Below, piece after piece: positions 7,949-17,080 of a stretch of DNA of 22,432 nt. The notes below the pieces were generated by a model. That model did no database searches, was not told the DNA's origin, and saw nothing but the letters and a program-made list of their open reading frames with translations. Both the position numbers and the translations under genes were made by a program. How positions within the stretch are numbered: the stretch's first letter is position 1; each line of letters starts with the position of its first letter. The stretch comes from Tannerella sp. (lineage in GTDB: Bacteria; Bacteroidota; Bacteroidia; Bacteroidales; Tannerellaceae): positions 1-22,432 of the forward strand of contig JAITBC010000200.1 in NCBI GenBank assembly GCA_031283785.1, read 5' to 3'.

Positions 7949-9670
7949 ATGCGACAAATAAAACTAAGTTTTCTGTTGGTAATCCTCTGCGTTTGCGGTA
8001 TGTATGCACAGGGGAATATTGCTGTGGATACGGATTTACAACTGTCCGGCAGTAATAAAAACGATGACAATCGCTTTGAAGTAAGTAAACAGTTGGATGT
8101 TTTCAATGCCTTGATAAAAGAGGTAGAGATGTTTTACGTAGATTCGGTTGATATTAGAAAAATGATGCGTCGAGGTATTGATGCGATACTGAAGGGGCTT
8201 GATCCGTATACGGAATATATACCGGAAGATGAAATGGCGGATCTTAAATTCCTTACAACGGGCGAATATGGGGGAATAGGCGCTTATATACGTTCTCGTG
8301 AAGGAGGAACGGTCATAACCGAACCGTTTGAAGGGATGCCGGCGGCTGTTGCCGGCCTCAGAGCCGGAGACAGGATTCTTGCGATAGATACGGTGGATGT
8401 GTCGGGGATGCCTTCGGATGAAGTCAGCTTTTTGCTTAAAGGTGTTCCTAATACGAAAACGGTGCTGAAAGTGCAACGTCCGGGAGAGAAGAAACCGCGC
8501 AAGTTTGATGTCGTGCGTAAGCAGGTAATCGTTAATCAGGTTGTACATTACGGCGTTTATGGGGATAACACGGGATATATTTATCTGAAAGGGTTTACGG
8601 ATAAAAGCGCCCAGGAGGTGAAATCGGCGTTTGAAGACCTGAAGAAAAATTACCGGATAGAATCGCTTATATTGGATTTGCGGGATAACGGGGGCGGAAT
8701 ACTTGAAGGCGCCGTTCAGATTGTGAATCTTTTTGTTCCCAGGGGCAAGGAAGTGTTGACGATGAAAGGGAAGGCGAGTCAGTGGGACAGAACTTACCGT
8801 ACGTACAACGAACCGATGGATACGCTTATGCCCCTTGTGACGCTTATAAACGGGATGTCGGCGTCGGCGTCGGAGATTGTTTCGGGCGCATTGCAGGATA
8901 TGGATCGCGCGGCGCTTGTCGGGCAGCGTTCTTTCGGGAAAGGTCTTGTCCAGTCGACGCGAAACCTGCCTTATGACGGGAAATTGAAAGTGACGACGAA
9001 TAAATATTATATTCCGAGCGGCCGGTGCATACAACAGTTAGATTATTCCCACCGTAGCGCCGATGGCAGTGTTGCCGCTATTCCCGATAGCCTTACCTCG
9101 GTGTTTTATACCGAAAACAGACGTCCGGTACGCGACGGCGGCGGCATACGTCCCGACTTCGAGGTCGAAGAGGAAAAGATGCCTACGATGCTTTATTATC
9201 TGTATACAGACCGGGATTACATCCTGTTTGACTATATAACGGAATGGGTCGGTAAACATAAGACGATATCTCCTGCAGAAGAATTTGAGTATTCGGACGA
9301 GGATTATGAATCGTTTAAGACATATATGATAGAAAAGAATTTCGAATATGACCGGCAGAGCGAGAAAGCGCTGAAAGCGCTGAAAGAAGTGGCTCAAATT
9401 GAAGGTTTTCTGGAGGATGACGCTACGCTGTTTGCATCGCTGGAGGAAAAACTTAAACCTAACCTGGAGTATGATCTGAGACGATATGAGAAAAATATCA
9501 AACGCCTGATTTCGTCGGAAATCGTAAAGCGTTATTATTACCAGCGGGGAGAAATACAACATAATCTAAAAAATGACGATACGCTACGGAAAGCGATCGA
9601 GGTACTGAAGAACCGGGAACTTTATAAAGAGACGTTGCAGCCTTCGTCAGCTAAGGAGAACGGCGTATAA
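7949..9670 (+). CDS. S41 family C-terminal processing protease (CtpA/Prc-like)
   Basis: 573 aa. A cleavable signal peptide (MRQIKLSFLLVILCVCGMYA) predicts periplasmic location. Then come an N-terminal helical segment with DPYTEYIP, a PDZ domain at about residues 106-190 (GGIGAYI to KFDVVR), and the S41 core: LDLRDNGGG near 240, catalytic Ser306 in MSASASE, and Lys331 in SFGKG. The Ser-Lys spacing of 25 equals that of E. coli Prc (Ser430/Lys455), so the dyad is intact. A ~180-residue charged helical C-terminal extension follows, as in other Bacteroidetes members. The enzyme would cut C-termini of exported proteins. It ends 8 bp before the stop of the convergent transporter gene. Confidence 0.9.
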   Translation: MRQIKLSFLLVILCVCGMYAQGNIAVDTDLQLSGSNKNDDNRFEVSKQLDVFNALIKEVEMFYVDSVDIRKMMRRGIDAILKGLDPYTEYIPEDEMADLKFLTTGEYGGIGAYIRSREGGTVITEPFEGMPAAVAGLRAGDRILAIDTVDVSGMPSDEVSFLLKGVPNTKTVLKVQRPGEKKPRKFDVVRKQVIVNQVVHYGVYGDNTGYIYLKGFTDKSAQEVKSAFEDLKKNYRIESLILDLRDNGGGILEGAVQIVNLFVPRGKEVLTMKGKASQWDRTYRTYNEPMDTLMPLVTLINGMSASASEIVSGALQDMDRAALVGQRSFGKGLVQSTRNLPYDGKLKVTTNKYYIPSGRCIQQLDYSHRSADGSVAAIPDSLTSVFYTENRRPVRDGGGIRPDFEVEEEKMPTMLYYLYTDRDYILFDYITEWVGKHKTISPAEEFEYSDEDYESFKTYMIEKNFEYDRQSEKALKALKEVAQIEGFLEDDATLFASLEEKLKPNLEYDLRRYEKNIKRLISSEIVKRYYYQRGEIQHNLKNDDTLRKAIEVLKNRELYKETLQPSSAKENGV

Positions 9671-9678
9671 CATACGTG

Positions 9679-11490
9679 TCAGTTTCTTTTCTTGACGACG
9701 GCCTGTGCGACGTTAATAATATAGTCTCCCAATTTTTCACATTCGGAAACGATATCCATATAATAGATGCCGTCTGCGTATCTGTACTTTTTGGCGTCGA
9801 TGTTTTCGATATTGTCGTTTTTCAGTTGATTACGGTAATTGTTGATTTCGTTTTCAATATTGACGGAGATGTTCATATCCTCATTTGTTATTTCCTGTTC
9901 CGGTTTTTCAAGGAGTTCGTTCATGTGTAAAATAGCCTTGTCGTCGAGGGCAAACATCTGGTCTATGCTGTGATCCTGGTTGTCGGTGAATACCGATTTG
10001 CCGTCGTTACGGCGTTTGACGGCTTTTGCCAGGTTGTAGCATGAATCGGCAATGCTTTCTATTTCAGAGATAACACGCAGCATCATGCGGATGTTTTCTT
10101 TTCCTTGCGAACTTAGGCGACCTTCCAGCGCTTTTGTGAGGTAATTGGCGATTTCGATTTCCATGCGGTCGCTTATCTGTTCGTATTTTTCGATGCGGGC
10201 ATATATTTTGAGGAATTTGTCGATATCTTTTTCATAATAAAGTTCCTTTACCATGCCGAACATACGATGTACGCGTTTCCCGTATAATCCGATTTCCTGT
10301 TTGGCAGGCGCCAGCGTAATCTCGGACGTGGAAAGGATTCCGGCGGAGATGAATCGCAACTGAAATTCTTCTTCCTGCTGGTCTTTTTTCGGTTTGATGA
10401 TACAGGAACATATTTTTACGTACAAGTTCACAAACCAGATCATGACGCATATATTGGTAATGTTGAACAGGGTGTGGAACAGCGACAGGCCGAAAGAAAC
10501 GGAAATCTGCAGCGACAGCGCTTTGTCCTGCAATGCAATAAGTTCCGGGTCGGTGAATTTCTCCCCGGAAGTGATTTGTTCTACAACATCGGGATGAAGG
10601 TTGTTTAAGAAAGATGTCAACTCTGCCGGATTCCCCGGTCCGTAATTCGTCACGATCCATGATATAAGATTCGTGAAAGGGTAGAATAGCAGAAGCACCC
10701 AGCATACGCCGAAGACGTTAAATATGAAATGGGCGAATGCGGCTCTCCGGGCCTGGATATTTGCTTTAAACGCCGCAATATTCGCCGTAATGGTTGTGCC
10801 GATGTTTTCGCCGAGAACCATTGCCGCCGCCATCTCGAAAGGTATCCATCCTTTTGTGCACATAATAAGCGTTATGGCTACGGTTGCGCTCGACGATTGT
10901 ACGATAACGGTGAGCGCCCCTCCGATGAATAAAAACAGAAGTATGGATACATACCCCATAGATGTATAATTTTGTATAAAAGACAGCGCTTCGGGATTAT
11001 TCCGCAGATCGGGCACCGAATCTTTAAGGAACGTCAATCCGAGGAAAAGAAGAGCAAATCCCATCATGAACTCGCCCCATGATTTACGATTATTGTTATT
11101 CGAAAAGATCAATGGAATACATATACCTATGATAGGTAATGCCAAAATGCTTATATCCACTTTGAATCCGAAGATAGAGATCAGCCATGCGGTAACGGTT
11201 GTACCGACGTTCGCTCCCATAATAACGCTGATAGCCTGCGCCAGATTGAGTAATCCTGCATTTACAAAACTTACAACCATAACGGTCGTCGCGCTCGACG
11301 ACTGTATGAGGGCTGTGACAAACAAACCCGTAAAAACTCCGGCGATCCGGTTTGATGTCATTACCGAAAGAATATTTCTTAATTTATCTCCGGCAACCTT
11401 TTGAAGGCCTTCGCTCATGATTTTCATCCCGTAGAGGAACATTCCAAGCGCACCTGTCAGCGTAAGAAAATCTAAAAAAGAATAATCCAT
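9679..11490 (-). CDS. Na/Pi cotransporter family protein with PhoU-like C-terminal domain
   Basis: 603 aa. The membrane part contains the inverted duplicated NptA/Na-Pi-cotransporter repeat: QSSSATTVMVVSFVNAG with GANVGTT in the first half and QSSSATVAITLIMCTKG with GENIGTT in the second. The QSSSAT pairs are the signature of the family and bind Na+/phosphate. The last ~220 residues are helical and charged with a PhoU-like pattern, as usual in bacterial members. It should import phosphate in the inner membrane. The ATG at 11490 is preferred to one at 11526 because a -7 promoter element lies between them and MDYSFLDFL begins the first membrane segment. Confidence 0.9.
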   Translation of the reverse strand: MDYSFLDFLTLTGALGMFLYGMKIMSEGLQKVAGDKLRNILSVMTSNRIAGVFTGLFVTALIQSSSATTVMVVSFVNAGLLNLAQAISVIMGANVGTTVTAWLISIFGFKVDISILALPIIGICIPLIFSNNNNRKSWGEFMMGFALLFLGLTFLKDSVPDLRNNPEALSFIQNYTSMGYVSILLFLFIGGALTVIVQSSSATVAITLIMCTKGWIPFEMAAAMVLGENIGTTITANIAAFKANIQARRAAFAHFIFNVFGVCWVLLLFYPFTNLISWIVTNYGPGNPAELTSFLNNLHPDVVEQITSGEKFTDPELIALQDKALSLQISVSFGLSLFHTLFNITNICVMIWFVNLYVKICSCIIKPKKDQQEEEFQLRFISAGILSTSEITLAPAKQEIGLYGKRVHRMFGMVKELYYEKDIDKFLKIYARIEKYEQISDRMEIEIANYLTKALEGRLSSQGKENIRMMLRVISEIESIADSCYNLAKAVKRRNDGKSVFTDNQDHSIDQMFALDDKAILHMNELLEKPEQEITNEDMNISVNIENEINNYRNQLKNDNIENIDAKKYRYADGIYYMDIVSECEKLGDYIINVAQAVVKKRN

Positions 11491-11515
11491 GATGTTTGTT
11501 TTATTTTTTTCGAGA

Positions 11516-11552
11516 CAAAAGTACATATTTTGTATGTATTTTTATAGTTTTG
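11516..11552. promoter_or_regulatory. Divergent -7 elements of the Na/Pi transporter and nucleoside kinase
   Basis: The 90-bp gap between the two divergent genes carries TACTTTTG on the minus strand (complement of 11516-11523), serving the transporter, and TAGTTTTG on the plus strand (11545-11552), serving the kinase. Both fit TAnnTTTG. Neither has a clear TTTG -33 box. With the -7 elements only 21 bp apart and pointing outward, the -33 regions overlap the opposite promoter, so the two genes may compete for polymerase. Confidence 0.5.
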
Positions 11553-11580
11553 TCGGGAATATATTAAAAATAACGCAAGT

Positions 11581-13251
11581 ATGATACGGCATATTACGAT
11601 TTATTGCAAGAACAATCACGTTTACAGGGAGGTGAATATCGGTTCTTCCTTATCTGAAATTTATCTTGCGGCAGGTGCGCCGTTGAAATATCGTCCGTTG
11701 TGTGCCCGTGTTAATAATCGGGTGAAGAGTCTGACGTACAGGTGTTGGAAATCGAAAGACGTCGAGTTTGTGGATTATACGGATCAGTCGGGCTTCAGGG
11801 CATATTTGCGTTCGCTTTGCTTTATCCTTTCGAAGGCGGTGAACGACCTTTTTCCCGGCCGGCAGTTCAATCTGGAGCATCCCGTGTCGAAGGGATATTA
11901 TTGTGCATATGCCGACGGGGAGAAGATTCCCGGCGAAGCGATAGCCGGTATAAAAAAACGAATGGAAGAAATAACAGCATCCGATATGCCGTTCAGACTT
12001 AACACTGTCCGAACGGCAGATGCCGTGGTGCTGTTTCGCGAACGCGGCATGAAAGATAAGGCATTGTTGCTTGAGACGGCGGGTATGCCTTATTCATCCT
12101 ACTACGAACTTGATGGATATATTGACTATTTTTACGGATGCCTGACCCCGTCGGCCGGTTATATCGGTTTGTTTGACGTAGCGCCGTATGAGGAAGGGAT
12201 GTTGCTGCGCGTGCCGCAGCCGGAAAATCAGGGGGAACTCTATCCGGTAGTAGGGCAGGAGAAGATGTTTGCCGCATACAAACGTTTTATAATATTGCAA
12301 CGTACGCTCGAACTGGATAATGCAGGCGACCTGAACCGGGCGATACGCGATGGCCGGGCGGGGGAGGTCATCATGGTATCCGAAGCCGTTCAGGAGAAAA
12401 GTATTGCTTCTATTGCAGATGAAATAGCCGAACGTTATCATCATGAAGGAGTGCGTGTTGTACTCATTTCGGGACCGTCGTCATCCGGTAAGACAACGTT
12501 TACGAAACGCCTTGAGATACAACTGATGACGAATCTTCTTCATCCTCTGGCGATCTCTTTGGACGACTATTATGTGAACCGTGAGGATACGCCGCGCGAC
12601 GAAAACGGGAATTATGACTTTGAATCGTTATATGCGATTGAATTGCCTTATTTCAGGCAGGATATGCGGCGCCTTATTGAGGGAGAGGAGATTGCCGTAC
12701 CTTCGTATAATTTCGAAACCGGGAAACGGGAATACCGGGGTAAAAAACTTAAAATGCAACATAATTCCATCCTTTTGCTGGAAGGAATACACAGTTTGAA
12801 TCCTGAACTGACGGACAATATCCCGCAGGAACGTATTTACAGGGTATATGTATCGGCATTGACAACGGTTTCGCTGGATGGGCATAACTGGATTCCTACG
12901 ACCGATAACCGTTTATTGCGGCGTATCATACGCGATTATCGGTTCCGTGGTTATAGCGCCCGGCAGACGATTGCGATGTGGCCGAATGTGCGCCGGGGAG
13001 AAGATAAATGGATATTCCCGTATCAGGAGAATGCCGACCGGACGTTTAACAGCGCCATGATTTATGAACTGGCTGCCCTCCGCCGCCATGCCGAACCGAT
13101 TTTATACGAAGTGCCGGAAATGGAAGAAGAATATGCCGAAGCATATCGTCTGCTTCGCTTTTTGAAATATTTTAATTATATACCCGAAGATGAATTGCCG
13201 GGGACTTCTTTACTCAGAGAGTTCCTGGGAGGAGGGAAGTTTAAATATTAA
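11581..13251 (+). CDS. Nucleoside (uridine) kinase with N-terminal TGS/ThrRS-like region
   Basis: 556 aa, far longer than a single-domain Udk (~210 aa). The C-terminal half is a uridine kinase/phosphoribulokinase P-loop domain: Walker A GPSSSGKT (298-305), the SLDDYYV acceptor-binding motif soon after, and LLEGIHSLN as the Walker B/lid-adjacent strand. The N-terminal ~250 residues resemble the TGS and second additional domains of threonyl-tRNA synthetase (early ubiquitin-like TGS strand pattern; HPVSKGYYCAY similar to the ThrRS HPVG-GFY region). This fused architecture is known in Bacteroidetes and Firmicutes and is annotated as 'nucleoside kinase'. The likely reaction is phosphorylation of uridine/cytidine for pyrimidine salvage. 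The start at 11581 fits the -7 element at 11545. Confidence 0.88.
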   Translation: MIRHITIYCKNNHVYREVNIGSSLSEIYLAAGAPLKYRPLCARVNNRVKSLTYRCWKSKDVEFVDYTDQSGFRAYLRSLCFILSKAVNDLFPGRQFNLEHPVSKGYYCAYADGEKIPGEAIAGIKKRMEEITASDMPFRLNTVRTADAVVLFRERGMKDKALLLETAGMPYSSYYELDGYIDYFYGCLTPSAGYIGLFDVAPYEEGMLLRVPQPENQGELYPVVGQEKMFAAYKRFIILQRTLELDNAGDLNRAIRDGRAGEVIMVSEAVQEKSIASIADEIAERYHHEGVRVVLISGPSSSGKTTFTKRLEIQLMTNLLHPLAISLDDYYVNREDTPRDENGNYDFESLYAIELPYFRQDMRRLIEGEEIAVPSYNFETGKREYRGKKLKMQHNSILLLEGIHSLNPELTDNIPQERIYRVYVSALTTVSLDGHNWIPTTDNRLLRRIIRDYRFRGYSARQTIAMWPNVRRGEDKWIFPYQENADRTFNSAMIYELAALRRHAEPILYEVPEMEEEYAEAYRLLRFLKYFNYIPEDELPGTSLLREFLGGGKFKY

Positions 13252-13491
13252 GGTTTTTCTTCTTTACCTTTACATCATCACCACCGAAGTATTCACGGAT
13301 GATATATAGTTTTAAGTAACCGCAAAGGTAATATAAAAATATCAATTACTACAGGACGCCATCCATATTTCAGATTGCATCAGATTTAAACTCTTTTTTA
13401 CGCGGTGCATCTTTCCGGTTGCCGGATGAACAGCCTTTTTTACAAGATTCGTCACAAGCACCGTCTTCAGTTGAATTTATATTTTCCGTTG
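13252..13491. other. Convergent intergenic region with a minus-strand promoter-like site
   Basis: Lies between the kinase and aldolase stops. It holds TACCTTTG on the minus strand (complement of 13323-13330), an exact -7 match lacking a TTG -33 box, pointing into the kinase 3' end; an open frame of ~28 codons without ATG follows it. A short hairpin, AAGGT/ACCTT at 13250-13270, follows the kinase stop but is too weak to be called a terminator. The left part of the aldolase-side sequence is an open reading continuation described separately. Confidence 0.3.
13370..13491 (-). other. Cys-rich open frame continuing past the aldolase stop (-1 frame)
   Basis: Directly after the aldolase TAG (13492-13494), the -1 frame stays open for about 40 codons to a TGA at 13370-13372 and encodes TEDGACDESCKKGCSSG followed by a Lys/Arg-rich tail. 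There is no ATG in this part; the only in-frame ATG lies well inside the aldolase gene (13630). The composition (three Cys in nine residues, charged tail) looks protein-like. It could be a frameshifted extension of the aldolase, a decayed gene, or chance. Confidence 0.3.
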
Positions 13492-14163
13492 CTATCCTTT
13501 TGCTTTTCGGATATATCCGATAGCGTTTCTGCAAAGAGTGGTGATTACATTCCACTCTCCCGACGATACGGCTTCGTTGGGAAACAGTTTGGATCCCATG
13601 CCGACGGCGGTCACACCGGCTTTGAACCATTCGCAGAGGTTTTCTTCGGTCGGTTCGACGGCTCCGGTTGCCATGATCATAGTCCAGGGCATTGGCGCTT
13701 TCACGTTCTTCACGAACGATGGTCCGCCGACGCTTCCTGCCGGGAAAATTTTACACAGGTCGCATCCCCATTCCTGGGCGAATCCTATTTCGGATACGGA
13801 GCCGCATCCGGGGGTATAAGGCACAAGGCGGCGGTTACATACTTTTGCCACGTCGGGATTAAACAGGGGGCCTACGACAAAATCAGCGCCAAGCTGGAGA
13901 TATAACGACGCTGTCGGCGCATCGACAATTGAGCCTATGCCGAGTATTATTTCCGGACATTCACGGGAGGCATATTTGTTGAGTTCCGCAAATACTTCCT
14001 GCGCGAAGTCTCCCCGGTTTGTAAATTCGAAAGCGCGGACGCCACCCTCGTAACATGCTTTGAGTACATTTTTTGCCGTGTCGGCGTCTTTGTTGTAATA
14101 AACGGGAACGATACCCGTACGGACGATTGCATCCAAAACCTGTAATTTGTTAAATCTTGCCAT
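13492..14163 (-). CDS. eda: KDPG/KHG aldolase (2-keto-3-deoxy-6-phosphogluconate aldolase family)
   Basis: 223 aa, a single (alpha/beta)8 barrel of usual length. Glu46 in RAFEFTNRG is the general acid/base, Arg50 contacts the substrate carboxylate, and Lys138 in CKIFPAG is the Schiff-base lysine. [11 protein letters not shown] (115-125) and GAVEPTEEN (167-175) are the other conserved loops. The enzyme cleaves KDPG to pyruvate and glyceraldehyde 3-phosphate, serving uronate and Entner-Doudoroff-type catabolism; activity on 4-hydroxy-2-oxoglutarate is also usual. No kdgK or uronate isomerase lies next to it in this window. It is divergent from the GH78 gene, 142 bp away. The gene ends GCA AAA GGA TAG, which may matter for the frame continuation downstream. 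Confidence 0.92.
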   Translation of the reverse strand: MARFNKLQVLDAIVRTGIVPVYYNKDADTAKNVLKACYEGGVRAFEFTNRGDFAQEVFAELNKYASRECPEIILGIGSIVDAPTASLYLQLGADFVVGPLFNPDVAKVCNRRLVPYTPGCGSVSEIGFAQEWGCDLCKIFPAGSVGGPSFVKNVKAPMPWTMIMATGAVEPTEENLCEWFKAGVTAVGMGSKLFPNEAVSSGEWNVITTLCRNAIGYIRKAKG

Positions 14164-14187
14164 AGCTGTTTGTAAATTGAATGTTAA

Positions 14188-14202
14188 ATCATTAAAAATG
14201 AT
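14188..14202. promoter_or_regulatory. Inverted repeat ATCATT-AAA-AATGAT, possible operator
   Basis: A perfect 6-bp inverted repeat with a 3-bp spacer (14188-14193 and 14197-14202) lies in the eda-GH78 divergent region, 25-39 bp ahead of the eda start. Its position near the expected eda promoter would fit a repressor site. AT-rich repeats of this length also arise by chance. Confidence 0.25.
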
Positions 14203-14254
14203 GAATGTCGTTGCAAAGAAACAAATAAAAAATGAATTATAGCGATAGTTTTAT

Positions 14255-14262
14255 TATTTTTG
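14255..14262 (+). promoter_or_regulatory. Bacteroidetes -7 element, TATTTTTG, for the rhamnosidase run
   Basis: Exact TAnnTTTG match 44 bp ahead of the GH78 ATG at 14306. No TTTG box is seen 19-21 bp upstream. Confidence 0.5.
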
Positions 14263-14305
14263 TACCCATTATATAATCGGTTATAACTTTTAATACTGAA
14301 AACAT

Positions 14306-17050
14306 ATGATTAAGAAGATCTTTTTATTATCCTTACTGTTATTATGGATAGGAGCAGGATGTACTGCGGATAAGGGTACAGGCGGCAATATCATGTTTGG
14401 GGATTTGCAGACGGAAATGCGTAAGAATCCCGAAGGTCTGGGCGTGGCGAAACCTCGTTTCTCATGGAAATTTACGAGTGACAAGCCTGATGTTATGCAA
14501 AAAGCGTATCAGTTGGATGTCGCGGCGTCGGAGGAAGCGCTTAAAGGCGGTGGGTCCGGTTTGCTTTGGAGTTCGGGACGCATCGAGTCCGACGCTTCAT
14601 TGTTAGTAGAATATGCCGGCAAGCCTCTTGAATCGGGGGAAAAATATTATTGGCGCGTTACGATCTGGACTAATCGGGATGAGTCGGCTCAAAGTGACGT
14701 TCAAAGCTGGTCGACGGCTTTGTTTAACGATTCGGAATGGAAAGCCGGATGGATCGGCATTAATGATCCCGAAAACCTGAAGGTAGAAGACAATCGTACC
14801 ATTCTTCCGGCACGTTATCTGCGTCGCGAATTTGAAATCGGCACATCAAAAATTGTCCGTGCAACGTTGTATATTGCCGGTCTTGGTTCTTCGGTGCCGT
14901 ATATCAACGGCAGACAGGTTGGCAATGATGCTTTCGGGCCGCTCCCGACGTGGTATGACGTATCTGTGCCTTATCTGACTTATGATGTCACCTCACTTAT
15001 TAAAAAAGGTGCGAATGTAATTGGCGCAGTGCTCGGCAACGGACGTTTTCTTACGATGCGCGAACGCGGAATGTTGGGATTCGGCTTACCCCGCCTGATA
15101 GCGCAATTAGATATCAAATATGCAAACGGCGAACATGCAACGGTAGTTAGTGATGAATCGTGGATGGCTACGAACCGTGGCCCTATTCTCGAAAATAATG
15201 AGTTCGACGGAGAAAAATATGATGCGCGCCTGGAATTAGGGAAATGGACGGAGGCCGGTTATGATGCGTCCAATTGGAAGAAAGTGGAACGGATGGATGC
15301 TCCGAAAGGGAAATTGACGGCGCAACTGTCGCCCAGCCTGAAAGTTATGGAAGAAGTAAAACCTGTTTCCGTAAAAGCGGTTGACGGCGGACGTTATATT
15401 GTTGATATGGGGCAGAACATGGTGGGATGGATACAGGTTCGTTTGAAGGGGAAAAAAGATACGCCGGTGACGATGCGTTTTGCCGAAGTGTTGAAGCCGA
15501 ACGGGACGGAACTGTATGTAGATAACCTGCGTCACGCACTTGCTGCTGATGTCTATACCCCTGCAAGCGACGGTAAGTTTACGTGGGAGCCGACGTTTAT
15601 ATACCACGGTTTCCGTTTTGTAGAAATATCGGGTCTTGACAATGAGCCTGCCGTAACGGATTTTACAGGTAAGGTTGTTTATGACGAGATGGCGACGATC
15701 GGTACATTTGAGACTTCAAACGAATTGATTAACAGGATTCATAAGAATGCATACTGGGGTATTCGCGGTAATTATCGCGGTATGCCGACCGACTGTCCGC
15801 AGCGCGACGAGCGTCTCGGCTGGCTTGGCGATCGTGCGACAGGCGCCTACGGCGAGAGTTTTTTGTTCAATAACGCCTTGATGTATAACAAGTGGCTGGT
15901 CGATATAGAAGAATCAATGAATGAGGCCGGCAGTATTTCGGTTGTTTCGCCCCGTTACTGGACGATTTTCAATGACGATGTGACATGGCCTTCCGCATAT
16001 TTTTATATTGCAGACATGCTGTACAGGCAATTTGGGGACAACAGGTCGATCAAAGAACGCTATCCGTCGATGAAAAAATGGATAGCGCACATGACCGCCG
16101 TTCAAATGAAAGATTATATTCTTGTGAAGGATACTTACGGAGACTGGTGTATGCCGCCCGAAAAGCCGGAACTCATTCATTCCGAAGACCCTTCGCGTAA
16201 AACGAACGGGGAAGTGCTGAGTACGACTGTGTTTTACAGCATTTTGCAATTAATGCAGAAATTTGCCGAAATGAACGGATTGCCGGAGGATGCCGCCGAA
16301 TACCGTGGTTTGGCAGCGAAAATAAAAGACGCTTACAACAGGAAATTTTTTAACACGGAAACAGCCCGCTACGATAATAACACGGTTACGGCCAATATAT
16401 TATCGCTTCAACTCGGACTTGTCCCCGAAGGTTACGAAGAAAAGGTTTTTGCAAATATTGTGGAGAAAACCGAAGTAGACTGTAAAGGCCATGTGAGTGC
16501 GGGCGTGCTTGGGATTCAGCACCTGATGCGCGGCCTTACGCAGTATGGAGGACTTGAACTCGCTTATAAAATTGTTACAAACGAGACTTATCCTTCGTGG
16601 GGATATATGGTTAAAAACGGCGCTACTACCATCTGGGAATTGTGGAACGGCGATACGGCGAATCCGGCGATGAATTCGCGGAATCATGTGATGTTACTGG
16701 GCGATTTACTGATATGGTTTTACGAGAATCTGGCGGGTATAAAGAATGATCCTTCTTCCGTGGGCTTCAAGAAGATATGGATGGAACCGGTATTCCCGGA
16801 GAAATTGTATTATGTGAATGCCTCCCGCGAATCTCCTTATGGAAAGATCGGAAGCGACTGGAAACGTGACGGCGATAAACTCACGTGGAAGATTACAATT
16901 CCGGCAAATACGACGGCTACCGTTAAACTTCCGTTGAAGTTCGGCGTGAATGTGGATGCAAATCAGGCTGGGGTACGGAGCGTGAAAGAAGATAACGGTT
17001 CGTTGATAATAGAGTTGGGATCGGGCGAATATTTGTTGCAGTCAAGATGA
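14306..17050 (+). CDS. Alpha-L-rhamnosidase, glycoside hydrolase family 78, lipoprotein
   Basis: 914 aa. The signal peptide has a lipobox with Cys19 (IGAGC), so it is membrane anchored. The domain order is that of GH78: an N-terminal Ig-like domain (FGDLQTEMRKNPEGLGVAKP is its opening), a carbohydrate-binding beta domain around residues 165-330, a second beta domain, and the (alpha/alpha)6 catalytic barrel, then a C-terminal beta domain. The hallmark CPQRDERLGWLGD begins at Cys497, with Glu502 the likely general acid; WELWNGD has Glu778 as the likely base. The enzyme releases terminal alpha-L-rhamnose from plant or microbial glycans. No SusC/SusD pair is near. It leads a compact run with queF (30-bp gap) and a DUF4251 gene. 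Confidence 0.95.
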   Translation: MIKKIFLLSLLLLWIGAGCTADKGTGGNIMFGDLQTEMRKNPEGLGVAKPRFSWKFTSDKPDVMQKAYQLDVAASEEALKGGGSGLLWSSGRIESDASLLVEYAGKPLESGEKYYWRVTIWTNRDESAQSDVQSWSTALFNDSEWKAGWIGINDPENLKVEDNRTILPARYLRREFEIGTSKIVRATLYIAGLGSSVPYINGRQVGNDAFGPLPTWYDVSVPYLTYDVTSLIKKGANVIGAVLGNGRFLTMRERGMLGFGLPRLIAQLDIKYANGEHATVVSDESWMATNRGPILENNEFDGEKYDARLELGKWTEAGYDASNWKKVERMDAPKGKLTAQLSPSLKVMEEVKPVSVKAVDGGRYIVDMGQNMVGWIQVRLKGKKDTPVTMRFAEVLKPNGTELYVDNLRHALAADVYTPASDGKFTWEPTFIYHGFRFVEISGLDNEPAVTDFTGKVVYDEMATIGTFETSNELINRIHKNAYWGIRGNYRGMPTDCPQRDERLGWLGDRATGAYGESFLFNNALMYNKWLVDIEESMNEAGSISVVSPRYWTIFNDDVTWPSAYFYIADMLYRQFGDNRSIKERYPSMKKWIAHMTAVQMKDYILVKDTYGDWCMPPEKPELIHSEDPSRKTNGEVLSTTVFYSILQLMQKFAEMNGLPEDAAEYRGLAAKIKDAYNRKFFNTETARYDNNTVTANILSLQLGLVPEGYEEKVFANIVEKTEVDCKGHVSAGVLGIQHLMRGLTQYGGLELAYKIVTNETYPSWGYMVKNGATTIWELWNGDTANPAMNSRNHVMLLGDLLIWFYENLAGIKNDPSSVGFKKIWMEPVFPEKLYYVNASRESPYGKIGSDWKRDGDKLTWKITIPANTTATVKLPLKFGVNVDANQAGVRSVKEDNGSLIIELGSGEYLLQSR

Positions 17051-17080
17051 AAAGAGATTCTGAACCCGGAAAGGTTTGAT

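Noticed and set aside
8036..9034. 332-codon open frame on the minus strand
   Set aside because: It lies entirely over the S41 protease gene, is rich in Arg, Ile, His and Phe as antisense frames are, shows no family motif, and the plus-strand protein has a complete catalytic dyad and PDZ domain.
13250..13270. Rho-independent terminator after the nucleoside kinase
   Set aside because: The stem is 5 bp and AT-rich with an 11-base loop and no T-run after it.
17051..17080. preQ1 riboswitch ahead of queF
   Set aside because: The 30-bp gap is too short and lacks the aptamer core.
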